Below, piece after piece: positions 19,465 through 29,266 of a stretch of DNA of 38,378 nt (positions are counted from its first letter, which is position 1; each line of letters opens with the position of its first letter). The DNA is taken from positions 1 to 38,378 of the forward strand of contig JAAWNJ010000009.1 in assembly GCA_022798895.1 (NCBI GenBank), read 5' to 3'. This stretch comes from Clostridia bacterium. Its GTDB lineage: Bacteria; Bacillota; Clostridia; TANB77; CAG-508. The position numbers and the translations under genes were made by a program. Below the pieces are notes generated by a model. It did no database searches. It was given only the letters and a program-made list of their open reading frames with translations, and had not been told where the DNA came from.

Positions 19465-20592
19465 TTGATACTCACGGTTATTCTATTATTAGTACTAATT
19501 ATCGGACTATTGATGGTATATAATATGTCCATACATAAGAAAATACAAAATTTTAATAATTTAAATCAAAAGATAACCAGTCTAAATGTATTACAAGACT
19601 TTATGAATACGGTTAGTGAAGTTACCTCTGTAGATGAGAAATTTCAGAAAATCAATGATATCTTAATTGAAAGATATGAAATAAAATATTCGACTATCGT
19701 TATCTATAATGGAACTGAATATGTAGTAAAAGCATCTAATGTAGACCAAAAACATTGGGATACTTTATGCAATTTGCACAATGAGGAAATCTTTGCAGAA
19801 AGCATCCAAACAGCAACTCCAAAATATGTAACAATAGAAAAAGAAGGGGAAAGATTACCATATCAGAAAATGGAATTTGGCAGAGCAAAATCTGCTATGT
19901 TCTATCCTCTTTATATCGAAAATGTCTATATTGGTTATTGGATTATTGAAGGTAGCAGACCACATGAATTTGATAACATTGATACTACTTTATTAGAAGT
20001 TGTAAAAAATAATATTGTTTCTGTTTTGAAAACAGTAGAAAATCAACAAGTAATAGAAAATATTGTCAGAGATGATTTGTATAGTAGCTTAAAATCTGCG
20101 GAATACTTATATGGAGAAGGCAAAAAAATTATTAATCAATATACAACTTCAACAGTATGCTTATTTAGAATAGCAAACCTAGAAGAAATTAACCAAAAGT
20201 ATAGTAGAGAAGCAGGAAATCAAATTATCATAGAAGTAAGTAGGATGGCAAAACAAAATTTAGCAACAGAATATATCTTTGTAAGATATATGGGGCCTAA
20301 ATTTGCAATTGTATTTTCAGGAATTGATATGAATGCTGTAGCAGATTTTATGAAAGATTTGAAACAGAAATTAGAAGCTAGTCAAGTAAAATTGGTAGGG
20401 AAAACGGTGTTAACAGCTCAAATACTTGAAGAAAATGAAATAAGTAGCGAACAAATAACCAAGGTACAACCTAAAATTAATATAGTGCTATCTACTTATT
20501 ATAAAGGAACTGCACTAGAAGGTCTAACTAAAAAAATGGAAGAGTATTTAGATAATGCTCCAAAGAGTGAAAATACCATTAATTATTTGTAG
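19465..20592 (+). CDS. Membrane-anchored GAF protein with degenerate GGDEF-like domain
   Basis: N-terminal TM; central GAF-like region; [15 protein letters not shown] in the position of RYGGDEFxxxL. Confidence 0.65.
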   Translation: MILTVILLLVLIIGLLMVYNMSIHKKIQNFNNLNQKITSLNVLQDFMNTVSEVTSVDEKFQKINDILIERYEIKYSTIVIYNGTEYVVKASNVDQKHWDTLCNLHNEEIFAESIQTATPKYVTIEKEGERLPYQKMEFGRAKSAMFYPLYIENVYIGYWIIEGSRPHEFDNIDTTLLEVVKNNIVSVLKTVENQQVIENIVRDDLYSSLKSAEYLYGEGKKIINQYTTSTVCLFRIANLEEINQKYSREAGNQIIIEVSRMAKQNLATEYIFVRYMGPKFAIVFSGIDMNAVADFMKDLKQKLEASQVKLVGKTVLTAQILEENEISSEQITKVQPKINIVLSTYYKGTALEGLTKKMEEYLDNAPKSENTINYL

Positions 20593-20603
20593 GAGGTAAA
20601 GCT

Positions 20604-20858
20604 ATGATATCTGATGAAACCGTTAATTTTAAAATTGAAAAAGACAAAAATATTAAAGCAAGAGAAATTTTGAAAGAAGTTTACAAGGCTTTAGAAGAAA
20701 AAGGATATAATCCAATTAATCAAATTGTTGGATATATTTTGTCAGGAGATCCAACCTATATTACTAGCCATAATGATGCTAGAAATATGATTAGACAAAT
20801 AGAAAGAGATGAACTATTAGAAAAAATGGTGAAAAATTATATTGGATTAGATGACTAA
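20604..20858 (+). CDS. IreB family regulatory phosphoprotein
   Basis: [56 protein letters not shown]. Confidence 0.93.
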   Translation: MISDETVNFKIEKDKNIKAREILKEVYKALEEKGYNPINQIVGYILSGDPTYITSHNDARNMIRQIERDELLEKMVKNYIGLDD

Positions 20859-20873
20859 GAATTGGATGTAAAA

Positions 20874-21296
20874 ATGAGAAAATTAGGAATTGATTATGGA
20901 GATAGTAGAGTAGGAATAGCAATTACAGATGAATTAGGAATTACAGCACAAGGTTTAGAAACTGTTCATCACAAGGGAAATGATAAGATTGTGTTAAAAA
21001 GATTGGTAGAACTATTGGAACAATATAATGTAGATACATTTGTGGTAGGAATGCCAATTAATATGAATGGAACAAAAACGGAAAGAGTGGAAGTGACTAA
21101 CAATTTTATACATAAATTAAAGTGTAGATTTCCTAAAGTAGCCATAGAAACAATTGATGAAAGACTGACTACTGTAGCTGCTCATAAAACAATGAATTAC
21201 TTAAATATTAATAAGAACAAGAAAAAAGAGATTGTAGATACGATATCAGCAGTATACATTTTAGAAACGTATATGGGAAAACAGAATAACAAATAA
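20874..21296 (+). CDS. ruvX: Holliday junction resolvase-like RuvX/YqgF
   Basis: LGIDYGDSRVGIAITDELG, VVGMPINMNGTKTER, DERLTTVAA. Confidence 0.93.
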   Translation: MRKLGIDYGDSRVGIAITDELGITAQGLETVHHKGNDKIVLKRLVELLEQYNVDTFVVGMPINMNGTKTERVEVTNNFIHKLKCRFPKVAIETIDERLTTVAAHKTMNYLNINKNKKKEIVDTISAVYILETYMGKQNNK

Positions 21297-21443
21297 TTTT
21301 TTAGAAGATAGAAAGTCAAAAACAAAATAAAAGAAAAAACAATAGTATAGTTTTAAAAAAAATTGAAATAATAATATTGATATTACTATTGTAGAAATAC
21401 AATAAAAGATATATTAAATAAAATACGAGAGGAGAAAATAAAA

Positions 21444-21764
21444 ATGAGTGAAGATGTAAACAATAACCCAGAAAATCAAGGAGAGGAATTAGATAATGTA
21501 TTAGTTCTTAATGATGAGAACGGAAATGAAGTTGAGTTTGAATTTTTAGATTTAATTGAATATGAAGGAGAAGAATATGTTGTACTTCTACCAGTAGAGG
21601 AAGACGAAACAGAAGAACCAGGAGAAGTAGTTATTCTTAAATTAGAAGATACAGAATCAGAAGAAGAAGAATCTTATGTTAGTGTAGAAGATGAAGAAGT
21701 ACTTAATAAAGTATTTGAAATGTTCAAAGAAAAATTTGAAGATGAATTTAATTTTGTTGACTAG
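21444..21764 (+). CDS. DUF1292 acidic protein
   Basis: EYEGEEYVVLLPVEEDE pattern, ggagg upstream. Confidence 0.85.
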   Translation: MSEDVNNNPENQGEELDNVLVLNDENGNEVEFEFLDLIEYEGEEYVVLLPVEEDETEEPGEVVILKLEDTESEEEESYVSVEDEEVLNKVFEMFKEKFEDEFNFVD

Positions 21765-21782
21765 AAGATAGGAGGAAAACAA

Positions 21783-22256
21783 ATGAAGAATTTATCGAGT
21801 TGGTTAATTGCCATGTTTGCTTTTATGTTCTGGGCTTTTAGAGTTATGACAACAGTTATGTACTCTTTAGGTTCAGAATTTGCAGCAGTACCAATGGATA
21901 TGACTATGGAAATAGTGCTATTATTTGTTACATTTATATGTATTTGTTTTATTGCAAAAAGGAACTTGGTATCAGCATGCATTTATTTAGTAGCACATGG
22001 CTTGTATTATGGCTATTATTTATATCAAAACATTATGAGTATTGTTAGTGGAGCAGGTTCAATGGAAAGCTATTTATCCCTTTTAATAGCTGTTGTTGGT
22101 GTTATCATACCACTTGCAGCATTCTTTGATGTATTATTAGACAAAAATAGAAAAGCACATCCAGTAGACAAGCAAACAGATTGGTTTTATAAGAATAAAG
22201 ATTTTGATAGAGAAGTAGATGAAAGAGCAGACAGAAATCAATATAGAACGATGTAA
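21783..22256 (+). CDS. Conserved-type integral membrane protein of unknown function
   Basis: Four predicted hydrophobic segments, clear RBS. Confidence 0.75.
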   Translation: MKNLSSWLIAMFAFMFWAFRVMTTVMYSLGSEFAAVPMDMTMEIVLLFVTFICICFIAKRNLVSACIYLVAHGLYYGYYLYQNIMSIVSGAGSMESYLSLLIAVVGVIIPLAAFFDVLLDKNRKAHPVDKQTDWFYKNKDFDREVDERADRNQYRTM

Positions 22257-22339
22257 AATAAAACGAAAAGTATTTTACATAATCTGTTGACTATGGAAAA
22301 AATTTATGCTAAAATAATAATTGTTATGTTTATACAAAA

Positions 22340-22391
22340 GCGATGGTAACAAATTCTAAAAAGCGTAGCTTTAAGAATTTGTAACAATCGC
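22340..22391. other. Long imperfect hairpin
   Basis: gcgat-ggta-acaaattct ... aagc-gta-gctt ... agaatttgt-aaca-atcgc. Confidence 0.6.
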
Positions 22392-22407
22392 AATAACTAT
22401 CTTCTAT

Positions 22408-22447
22408 GTCAATTATGCAAATTGTTAAAACAATTTGTATAATTGAC
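22408..22447. other. 40-nt near-perfect hairpin
   Basis: gtcaattat-g-caaattgt-taaa-acaatttg-t-ataattgac. Confidence 0.7.
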
Positions 22448-22489
22448 TAGAATATAGAGAAATACCAAAAAAAGGGAGAGATTTAATTT

Positions 22490-23443
22490 ATGAAAATCAA
22501 GAAAACCGTAACAGTTATTTTACTAATGATAATGACGCTATTACAATTTAGTTTTGTAAGTGCGAATACGACACGTACTATGGATGTTACATTAAAATCA
22601 GCAAATGAAGCTGTAGATTTAAGTCAACTAACACCAGGAGCAACTTTTGAATTAGTAGTGCATATGGATAACTTCCAAAATATTGAAAAAGGAATACGTT
22701 ATATGCAAGCACAATTAGACTATGACAAAACTATTTTAGAATATGCAGGAATTATAGCACAAAATGGATGGGAATTAAAAGATGATGCTTTTAACCAAGC
22801 AAATGGAAAATTCGTTGTAGATAGTAATTCACCAGTTACAACAGCAGGAGATGCCTTCAAAATAGCTTTTAGAGTAAAAGCAAGTGTAGAAGAAGAGGTA
22901 TCAACTACAATTAAATTAAAAGGAATTGAAGCTAGTGGTGGTGATGGTCTTATTTTATCAAATGATGCAACAATAGACATTAATGTAGAAATTCCAGAAG
23001 AGCCAGATTTACCGGAATCAATTACTTCTACAAAATATGAAATTGCAAATGGAATGATTGCTAAAATAATTCCAGGAACAACTGTAAAAGATTTTATGAA
23101 AAATGTAACTACAGAAAATGTAGACAATGATGCTATTATATTTATAGACCAAGCAGGAAACACTTTAAATGAAAATGATGTGATTGCAACAGGTATGACA
23201 ATAAAAGTAGGAAAAACTTTAGAGTTTACTGCATCTGTACTTGGAGATGTTGATGGTGATGGACAAATCACAGTAAATGACTTAGCTAAAGTAAAATTAC
23301 ACTATATTGCAGATACTTCATTAACAGGTGCTTACTTAAAAGCAGCCGATGTTGATGGTCAAATGGAAGATAATCAACCAGTTGGTGTAAATGATATAGC
23401 AAGAATTAAATTAGTATTAATTAATTTATTTGAAATAAAATAA
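22490..23443 (+). CDS. Secreted cohesin + type I dockerin protein
   Basis: Signal peptide; cohesin-like sandwich (MQAQLDYDKTILEYAG ... FKIAFRVKA); C-terminal LGDVDGDGQITVNDLAKVKLHYI dockerin repeat and a second divergent repeat. Confidence 0.82.
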   Translation: MKIKKTVTVILLMIMTLLQFSFVSANTTRTMDVTLKSANEAVDLSQLTPGATFELVVHMDNFQNIEKGIRYMQAQLDYDKTILEYAGIIAQNGWELKDDAFNQANGKFVVDSNSPVTTAGDAFKIAFRVKASVEEEVSTTIKLKGIEASGGDGLILSNDATIDINVEIPEEPDLPESITSTKYEIANGMIAKIIPGTTVKDFMKNVTTENVDNDAIIFIDQAGNTLNENDVIATGMTIKVGKTLEFTASVLGDVDGDGQITVNDLAKVKLHYIADTSLTGAYLKAADVDGQMEDNQPVGVNDIARIKLVLINLFEIK

Positions 23444-23486
23444 GAAATGTAGTACAATAAGATAAAAAGTTAAAAGGAGAAGTACA

Positions 23487-24179
23487 ATGAAAAAAGTATT
23501 AAGTTTAGTATTATTATTTTTAATGATGATGAGTATTATGGGAACTGTAAATGCAGCATTTACTTGTAAAGTTAGTATGCAAATGGAGAAAACAGAATTC
23601 AAGAAGGGTGACGAATTTACAGTAGATATTAATATTTCTGATATTCAATCTGAAAGAGGAGTTATTTCTTTAGGAGCTACTTTAGAATATGATAAAGATA
23701 GCTTAACATTAGTAAAAATGGAAGGACAAAATGGGTGGGAAAGTCCATCAGTAGGTTCTTCTTATAATGAAGCTAATGGAAAAATTGCTATTACTAGAAA
23801 TGGTCTTGGAAAAAATAATGAAACTATATTTAAAATTACTTTTAAAGTAAAAGAAGGGGCTAAGAAGAATCTTCTTGTAACATTAAAGAATATTTCATTA
23901 GCAGATGGAACTTCTCCATTAAGTGTGGAAAAGGTATATAAAAATATTACGATACAAGAAGGAACAAATAATCCAGTTCCAAATCCAACACCAGATGATA
24001 ATGATAATACATTACCAGTTATTCCTAACACGAATAACACAGTAACTAATGATACTACCCCAGATAAAAAATTACCACAAACAGGAGTAAGTAATATCAT
24101 TTTAGTAGTTGGAATTGTAGCAACACTAACTGTTGCAGTAATATGTTTTGTGAAAATGCGTGATTTAAATAGAAAATAA
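23487..24179 (+). CDS. Cell-wall-anchored cohesin-domain protein (LPXTG)
   Basis: Signal peptide, cohesin-like domain (GATLEYDKDSLTLVKMEGQNGWE ... TIFKITFKVKEGA), KLPQTG followed by TM and a basic tail. Confidence 0.85.
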   Translation: MKKVLSLVLLFLMMMSIMGTVNAAFTCKVSMQMEKTEFKKGDEFTVDINISDIQSERGVISLGATLEYDKDSLTLVKMEGQNGWESPSVGSSYNEANGKIAITRNGLGKNNETIFKITFKVKEGAKKNLLVTLKNISLADGTSPLSVEKVYKNITIQEGTNNPVPNPTPDDNDNTLPVIPNTNNTVTNDTTPDKKLPQTGVSNIILVVGIVATLTVAVICFVKMRDLNRK

Positions 24180-24186
24180 ATTTAGA

Positions 24187-24220
24187 AAAAATGGATAGTT
24201 AGGGAGCTATCCATTTTTTT
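24187..24220 (+). terminator. Rho-independent terminator
   Basis: aaaaatggatag-ttaggga-gctatccattttttt. Confidence 0.85.
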
Positions 24221-24354
24221 GTGTTTGAAATCTTATAGATAATATTTCGAGGAAATGATAAAATTTTATGGAAAATGTTTACATAAAATAGAAAAAGTGG
24301 TATAATAGTATTATATAGGTGAAAAAATAAAAAAGGAAAAGAAAGGGATTATTT

Positions 24355-27300
24355 ATGTTAAGAAAAAATGTAGAAAACGAAAAAAGTCCAATCAAGTTTT
24401 TGGCAAAAACATTGATATGCTTCTTCGTATTTTTTATGTTATTTTTTATAATTCAAGGAAATGGAACTTTAGCAACTACAGCTAAAATTACTGAAGATCC
24501 AAATAAAGGAGAATACTTACGTTTATCAGACGAACTATCAGAAGATAGTATCCCATATCGTAAGGAATCTCATGCAGGATGGGGAACTATTAAAGTAAAT
24601 CAAGATCTTAATGGAAATAAGCTAGCAATAAAAATTGAGAATGCATTTTATCAATTTGATTATGGTATTTTAGCACATGCATCATCAGAAGTATATTATG
24701 ACGTTAGTGAATATAGCGAAAAATATCCATATTTAACATTATATGTAGGTATGAACCAAACTTCAAGTTCAGGTAATGGTGTTAAAGTATATATTTATAC
24801 ATCTGATAAAGATCAATTTTATCCAAGTGGTGCACAAAACTGGACACTAAAAAACACTGAAACAGCAGATAGGGTAGTTATGCCAGGACAAAATGCAGTA
24901 TTTGAAAAAATAGATATTAGAGGAGCAAAATATATAAGACTTCAAGCATATGATAATGGAAGTAATGGAAATGATCATGTTGCATATGTAGAGCCAATGC
25001 TTATTACAGAAAACTATAAAGAGGATGCAGGTAGTGATATTAACATCAAAACAGTAGCAGAATATGATGAAATATTAAAAAGCAAAGAATTAGCTGAGAT
25101 TACCTCAGGAGAATATGAATTAACATTATTACAAAGAGAATTAGTAAATAAAGTAGGAGAATATGCTTTAAAAAGATATTTGAAAGAAAGTGATGATAAT
25201 CAAGAAACACTTACATGGTTAATGAATGATGTAGACACATTACGTCTTTATATATCAGGAGGAGAACCAAATGGAGCAAGTTATTTTAATTCTTTAACAC
25301 AACTTACTAGACTATTGAAAGCATATAAAAGTGACTTTGATGATAAAACTTCAATATCAGATGCAGGTATCAAACTTTTAGAGAAAAAAGGTTTGAATTG
25401 GGATACAACTAAGGGAAGTTTATATAAAAGAATGGCAATAACACTTTCATTAACACACTCTGCAAGAGTAAATTTATGGATGCAAGCTTCAGAACACAAT
25501 TTATCAGATGCAGTAGATCGTTACAAAATTTATAAAGATTTATATAATAATGGACAATTCAAAGCTACTGATGCAGTCAATATAACACCATGGTTTGAAA
25601 CCTTTAGTATTGAAGAAATGAGATGGGTTTTAGGTACAAATATTGATGATGAAGAAATTGTATGGTTAAATGAATATACTCAATCAAAAATAGATAAAAA
25701 TCCAGGAAGTGCATGGGGATTATTAACTCCACACTCTTATATGGCTTATGTATGGCCTAACTATTCAAATCCAGTTTATTATGATGAGGCAAATAAAGAC
25801 TATTTTAATGAATTATTTGCAGTAGAAAAGAAGAATGCAGATGGAACAGTTACAAAAAAGGGTTTATTTGATTATATACCTTATAGAAATGGTACACCAT
25901 ATACTTACAAATTATGGATGAACTTTAGAAATAAATTTGGTACTGGTGCAGTTTGTGGTGGTATATCAAAATCAGGACATTGTATCCGCGGGGTGCATGC
26001 AATACCATCAGCAGTTATTGGTCAACCAGGGCACGCAGCAATTCTTTACTATACCCAAAATACAGAAGGAAAAGGATATTGGGGAATTGATAATGACGTA
26101 TCTGGATGGAACTACTCAGAAAAAGGTGAAAGAATGCCTTTAGGATGGGGAAATGATAGAACTTATGTAAGGGGTTACAATGTACCATATGTTATATTAG
26201 CCCAAGAAGCATTAAATGATTATGAAAATTTGGAAAAAGCAGAAAAACTTGTAAAATTGGCAGATGTTTATAAAGATGACAAAGCAAAACAAGAACAAAT
26301 TTACAGAGAAGCAATTAAAGTTCAATCTATTAACTTAGATGCATGGGCAGGACTTGCTAAATTATATGTAAATGATGAAACTAAAACAGAGGAAGATTAT
26401 TACAACTTAGAAAAGGAAATGATGGAAGCTTTAAAATATTTCCCATTCCCAATGTATAATTTATCAAACTATATTAAAACAAAAATAACAAGTGTTGAAT
26501 ATTCTTTCAAATTTACAGTATTACAAGCAAAAATATTAAATGAAGCAAAAGATTATAAAGGTTCAGCAGTATTACAACCAAATTTAACAAGAGGATTTGC
26601 AGCACATTTATTAGGTCAAATAGATACTAGTTTAGCAAGTTTCTCATTTGATGGAGAAGATGCAGGAAAAATTGTATTATCAAGTCGTTTTGATGGAAAT
26701 GGTGTTCGTTGGGACTACAGTTTAGATGGAAAACAGACTTGGAATGAAGTTGCATTTGATGCACAAGAAGAACACAAGTTGCAATTAACAACAAAAGAAT
26801 TAAATGATATTACAGCTGAAAATGATATTTATGTTCATATTGTTGGTGCAAATTATAGTGAGGAAAATTTATACAAAATTGATATTTTTGAATCAGCAGG
26901 TTTACCAAGTACTTTATATGCAAATGATTTAGAAAATAAATTAATTGCATCAGTACCTAGTATGCAATGGAAATATAGAGAGGAAGATGACTGGACTTTC
27001 TATAGTGATGAAGAACCAGATTTAACAGGCAATAAAACAGTTATTGTTAGAATGGGAAGAACGGGAACATATTTGGAAAGTAAAACAAGTACAACTTATG
27101 AATTTACAACAAACATTGAGCAAAATGCTAGAAAATATATTCCAATTGAGCATTTATCTATTCATGGTGTTTCAACAGAAGCAACCTCAAATGGAGGCGC
27201 AGCAGTAAATGGTATTGATGGAAATATGAACACAAGATATCACTCAGCATGGAATGGTAGCGATACACAAAGATATATTATTGTAAAGATAGATAGACCA

Positions 27301-28692
27301 GTTTATCTTTCAGCAGTAGAGTATGTTCCAGCAGCTGGTGGAAATGGTAAAATTGTAGATGGAACTATTTGGGGAAGTATGGATGGCGAAAACTGGGAAA
27401 TGTTAACTAGCCAAAAGAACTTAACATACAATCCTTCAAATGTTGCTACAAATGAGCAAGCTAAAGCTAATACAAAACCTTTTGAAATAGAAAGTTTAAG
27501 AAAAGTACAATATGTTAAGATTGTAGCAGATAGAACAAATGGAAATTGGTTTGCTGCGAGAATGTTTAACTTCTATGAAAGTACAGAAGTATCAGCTATG
27601 TTCTCATTTGATGGTGCTAATGCAGGAAAAATTATATTAGCAGATGAATATCAAAATGTAAATTGGCAATATTGTATTGATGGAGCTAACTGGAAAAATG
27701 GAAATGGAGCAAGTTATCAATTATCAAGAGAAGAGTTAGAACAAGTTAATGAAAATGATAATATCAAGATTCGTTTTGATGGAAATCAAGCTGTGCATAC
27801 TATTAACATTCAAAAGGGAAGTGCCATAGAACAAAATGTTTATGTAAATGATTGGGAAAATAGATTAATAGGAATAGCTAACATTGATAGATTAGAATGG
27901 AAATTAGCAAATAGTGAAGAGTGGACATCTTACCAAGAACAAGAACCAATCGTAAGAGGTGAGAATACACTTCTTATTAGAACAAAGGCAACTGGTATTT
28001 ATGCAGCAAGTGATGTTACAGAGTATGAATTTACAGAAGATGCTGATACAGAAACAGCAAAATATATACCAATTAAACATTTATCTATCCATGGATATTC
28101 AAGCCAATCAAAAGACAGTAAAAGACCATTTTATGCACCAAATGCAATTGATGGAAATAGAAATACATTATGGCATACAGATTTTGCAGTATCTATTGAA
28201 GGACAAAGAGCTTATATTACTATCAAATTAGATAGTTCAAAATATATTTCTGCTATGGAGTTTGTTCAAAAGAAATATAAAGTGGATGATCCATGCCTTA
28301 TTCAAAATATGATTGTATCTGTAAGCAGTGATGGGGAAAATTGGATAGAGATTGGTAGAAAAGAAAATTGTGAGCAAGATGAAGAGTTTAAGAGAATTGA
28401 CTTTGCAGAAAGAATGGAAGCTCAATATGTTAAACTAGAAATGGAAACTTATGATATGTTTGCATCACTTGCCATGGTAAACCTATATGAAGATACAACT
28501 AAGATTGAAAAGGTAAAAGGTGACATTGATGGTGATGGAAGATTAACTGTTAATGATATTGCATTATTAAAATTACATTTAATCGATATAGAACTTCTAG
28601 AAGGTGAACAATTAGAAGTAGCAGATATAGACGGAGACGGAAGAATTTCTATTAATGATATGGCTCAAATGAAATTAAAATTACTGGAGTAA
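24355..28692 (+). CDS. Large secreted multidomain protein: transglutaminase-like core, TPR-like segment, two F5/8C-type modules, C-terminal dockerin
   Basis: TM/signal; AVCGGISKSGHCIRGVHA ... GQPGHAAILYY ... GYWGIDNDVSGW; duplicated KYIPI(E/K)HLSIHG ... NGIDGN modules; VKGDIDGDGRLTVNDIALLKLHLI + DIDGDGRISINDMAQMKLKLL. Confidence 0.8.
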   Translation: MLRKNVENEKSPIKFLAKTLICFFVFFMLFFIIQGNGTLATTAKITEDPNKGEYLRLSDELSEDSIPYRKESHAGWGTIKVNQDLNGNKLAIKIENAFYQFDYGILAHASSEVYYDVSEYSEKYPYLTLYVGMNQTSSSGNGVKVYIYTSDKDQFYPSGAQNWTLKNTETADRVVMPGQNAVFEKIDIRGAKYIRLQAYDNGSNGNDHVAYVEPMLITENYKEDAGSDINIKTVAEYDEILKSKELAEITSGEYELTLLQRELVNKVGEYALKRYLKESDDNQETLTWLMNDVDTLRLYISGGEPNGASYFNSLTQLTRLLKAYKSDFDDKTSISDAGIKLLEKKGLNWDTTKGSLYKRMAITLSLTHSARVNLWMQASEHNLSDAVDRYKIYKDLYNNGQFKATDAVNITPWFETFSIEEMRWVLGTNIDDEEIVWLNEYTQSKIDKNPGSAWGLLTPHSYMAYVWPNYSNPVYYDEANKDYFNELFAVEKKNADGTVTKKGLFDYIPYRNGTPYTYKLWMNFRNKFGTGAVCGGISKSGHCIRGVHAIPSAVIGQPGHAAILYYTQNTEGKGYWGIDNDVSGWNYSEKGERMPLGWGNDRTYVRGYNVPYVILAQEALNDYENLEKAEKLVKLADVYKDDKAKQEQIYREAIKVQSINLDAWAGLAKLYVNDETKTEEDYYNLEKEMMEALKYFPFPMYNLSNYIKTKITSVEYSFKFTVLQAKILNEAKDYKGSAVLQPNLTRGFAAHLLGQIDTSLASFSFDGEDAGKIVLSSRFDGNGVRWDYSLDGKQTWNEVAFDAQEEHKLQLTTKELNDITAENDIYVHIVGANYSEENLYKIDIFESAGLPSTLYANDLENKLIASVPSMQWKYREEDDWTFYSDEEPDLTGNKTVIVRMGRTGTYLESKTSTTYEFTTNIEQNARKYIPIEHLSIHGVSTEATSNGGAAVNGIDGNMNTRYHSAWNGSDTQRYIIVKIDRPVYLSAVEYVPAAGGNGKIVDGTIWGSMDGENWEMLTSQKNLTYNPSNVATNEQAKANTKPFEIESLRKVQYVKIVADRTNGNWFAARMFNFYESTEVSAMFSFDGANAGKIILADEYQNVNWQYCIDGANWKNGNGASYQLSREELEQVNENDNIKIRFDGNQAVHTINIQKGSAIEQNVYVNDWENRLIGIANIDRLEWKLANSEEWTSYQEQEPIVRGENTLLIRTKATGIYAASDVTEYEFTEDADTETAKYIPIKHLSIHGYSSQSKDSKRPFYAPNAIDGNRNTLWHTDFAVSIEGQRAYITIKLDSSKYISAMEFVQKKYKVDDPCLIQNMIVSVSSDGENWIEIGRKENCEQDEEFKRIDFAERMEAQYVKLEMETYDMFASLAMVNLYEDTTKIEKVKGDIDGDGRLTVNDIALLKLHLIDIELLEGEQLEVADIDGDGRISINDMAQMKLKLLE

Positions 28693-28706
28693 TTAAGGTT
28701 AGTTAA

Positions 28707-28740
28707 ATAAGGACTGCTAAGAAAATAGTAGTCCTTATTT
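28707..28740 (+). terminator. Rho-independent terminator
   Basis: ataaggactgct-aagaaaat-agtagtccttatttt. Confidence 0.8.
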
Positions 28741-28819
28741 TGAGGCTATAGATTTTTTTTCGGTTATATGATACAATACTAAAATAGAAATTACTTACAT
28801 GATTAAAGGGAATAAACTA

Positions 28820-29215
28820 TTGAAATTTTCACTAGTTAAAGAGGTAAATAAATCGATGGATGAAAATAATGTAAGAGAAAAATATATATAAAATTTAAAT
28901 AAAGAGTATACATTTTCAAAAGATGGTTTTGACGTTACTCTTCCTAATATAGCTAACAATGAAATAAGTATATGCTTTGTAGATGTAAAAGTAGAGAGAA
29001 CTACTTATTGCATACTAGATAGAAGTACTATATTTTATTATATTATTAATGGAGATGGCGAATTTGAAATAGATAGTGATAAAGTAAAGGGTGCAAAAAA
29101 TGATTTAATTGAAATTTTACCAAAACAGAAATATAGTTATAAAGGTAATATGAAAATGTTAGAGATTCAGTCAAATCAATTTGATGAAACTGAAGTTCAT
29201 GAGTTGGAAAAATAG
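28820..29215 (+). pseudogene. Cupin/AraC-sensor-like small ORF interrupted by an in-frame TAA (28889-28891)
   Basis: Frame from TTG 28820 reads MKFSLVKEVNKSMDENNVREKYI*NLNKEYTFSKDGFDVTLPNIANNEISICFVDVKVERTTYCILDRSTIFYYIINGDGEFEI... to TAG at 29213. Confidence 0.55.
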
Positions 29216-29266
29216 AGAAAAGATAAAGGTATTCAAGTAAGATATGATAAAGAAACTTTATGGATG

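Noticed and set aside
21444-21764. Acidic low-complexity ORF as a novel gene
   Set aside because: Fits the common DUF1292 family that follows ireB/ruvX in many Firmicutes.
22720-23271. 183-aa minus-strand ORF inside the cohesin-dockerin gene
   Set aside because: Antisense to a well-supported CDS; Ser/Ile/Phe-rich composition typical of reverse translation of AT-rich coding sequence, no RBS logic.
25937-28425. Short alternative-frame ORFs inside the 1445-aa gene
   Set aside because: No independent start signals and contained within a long intact CDS.
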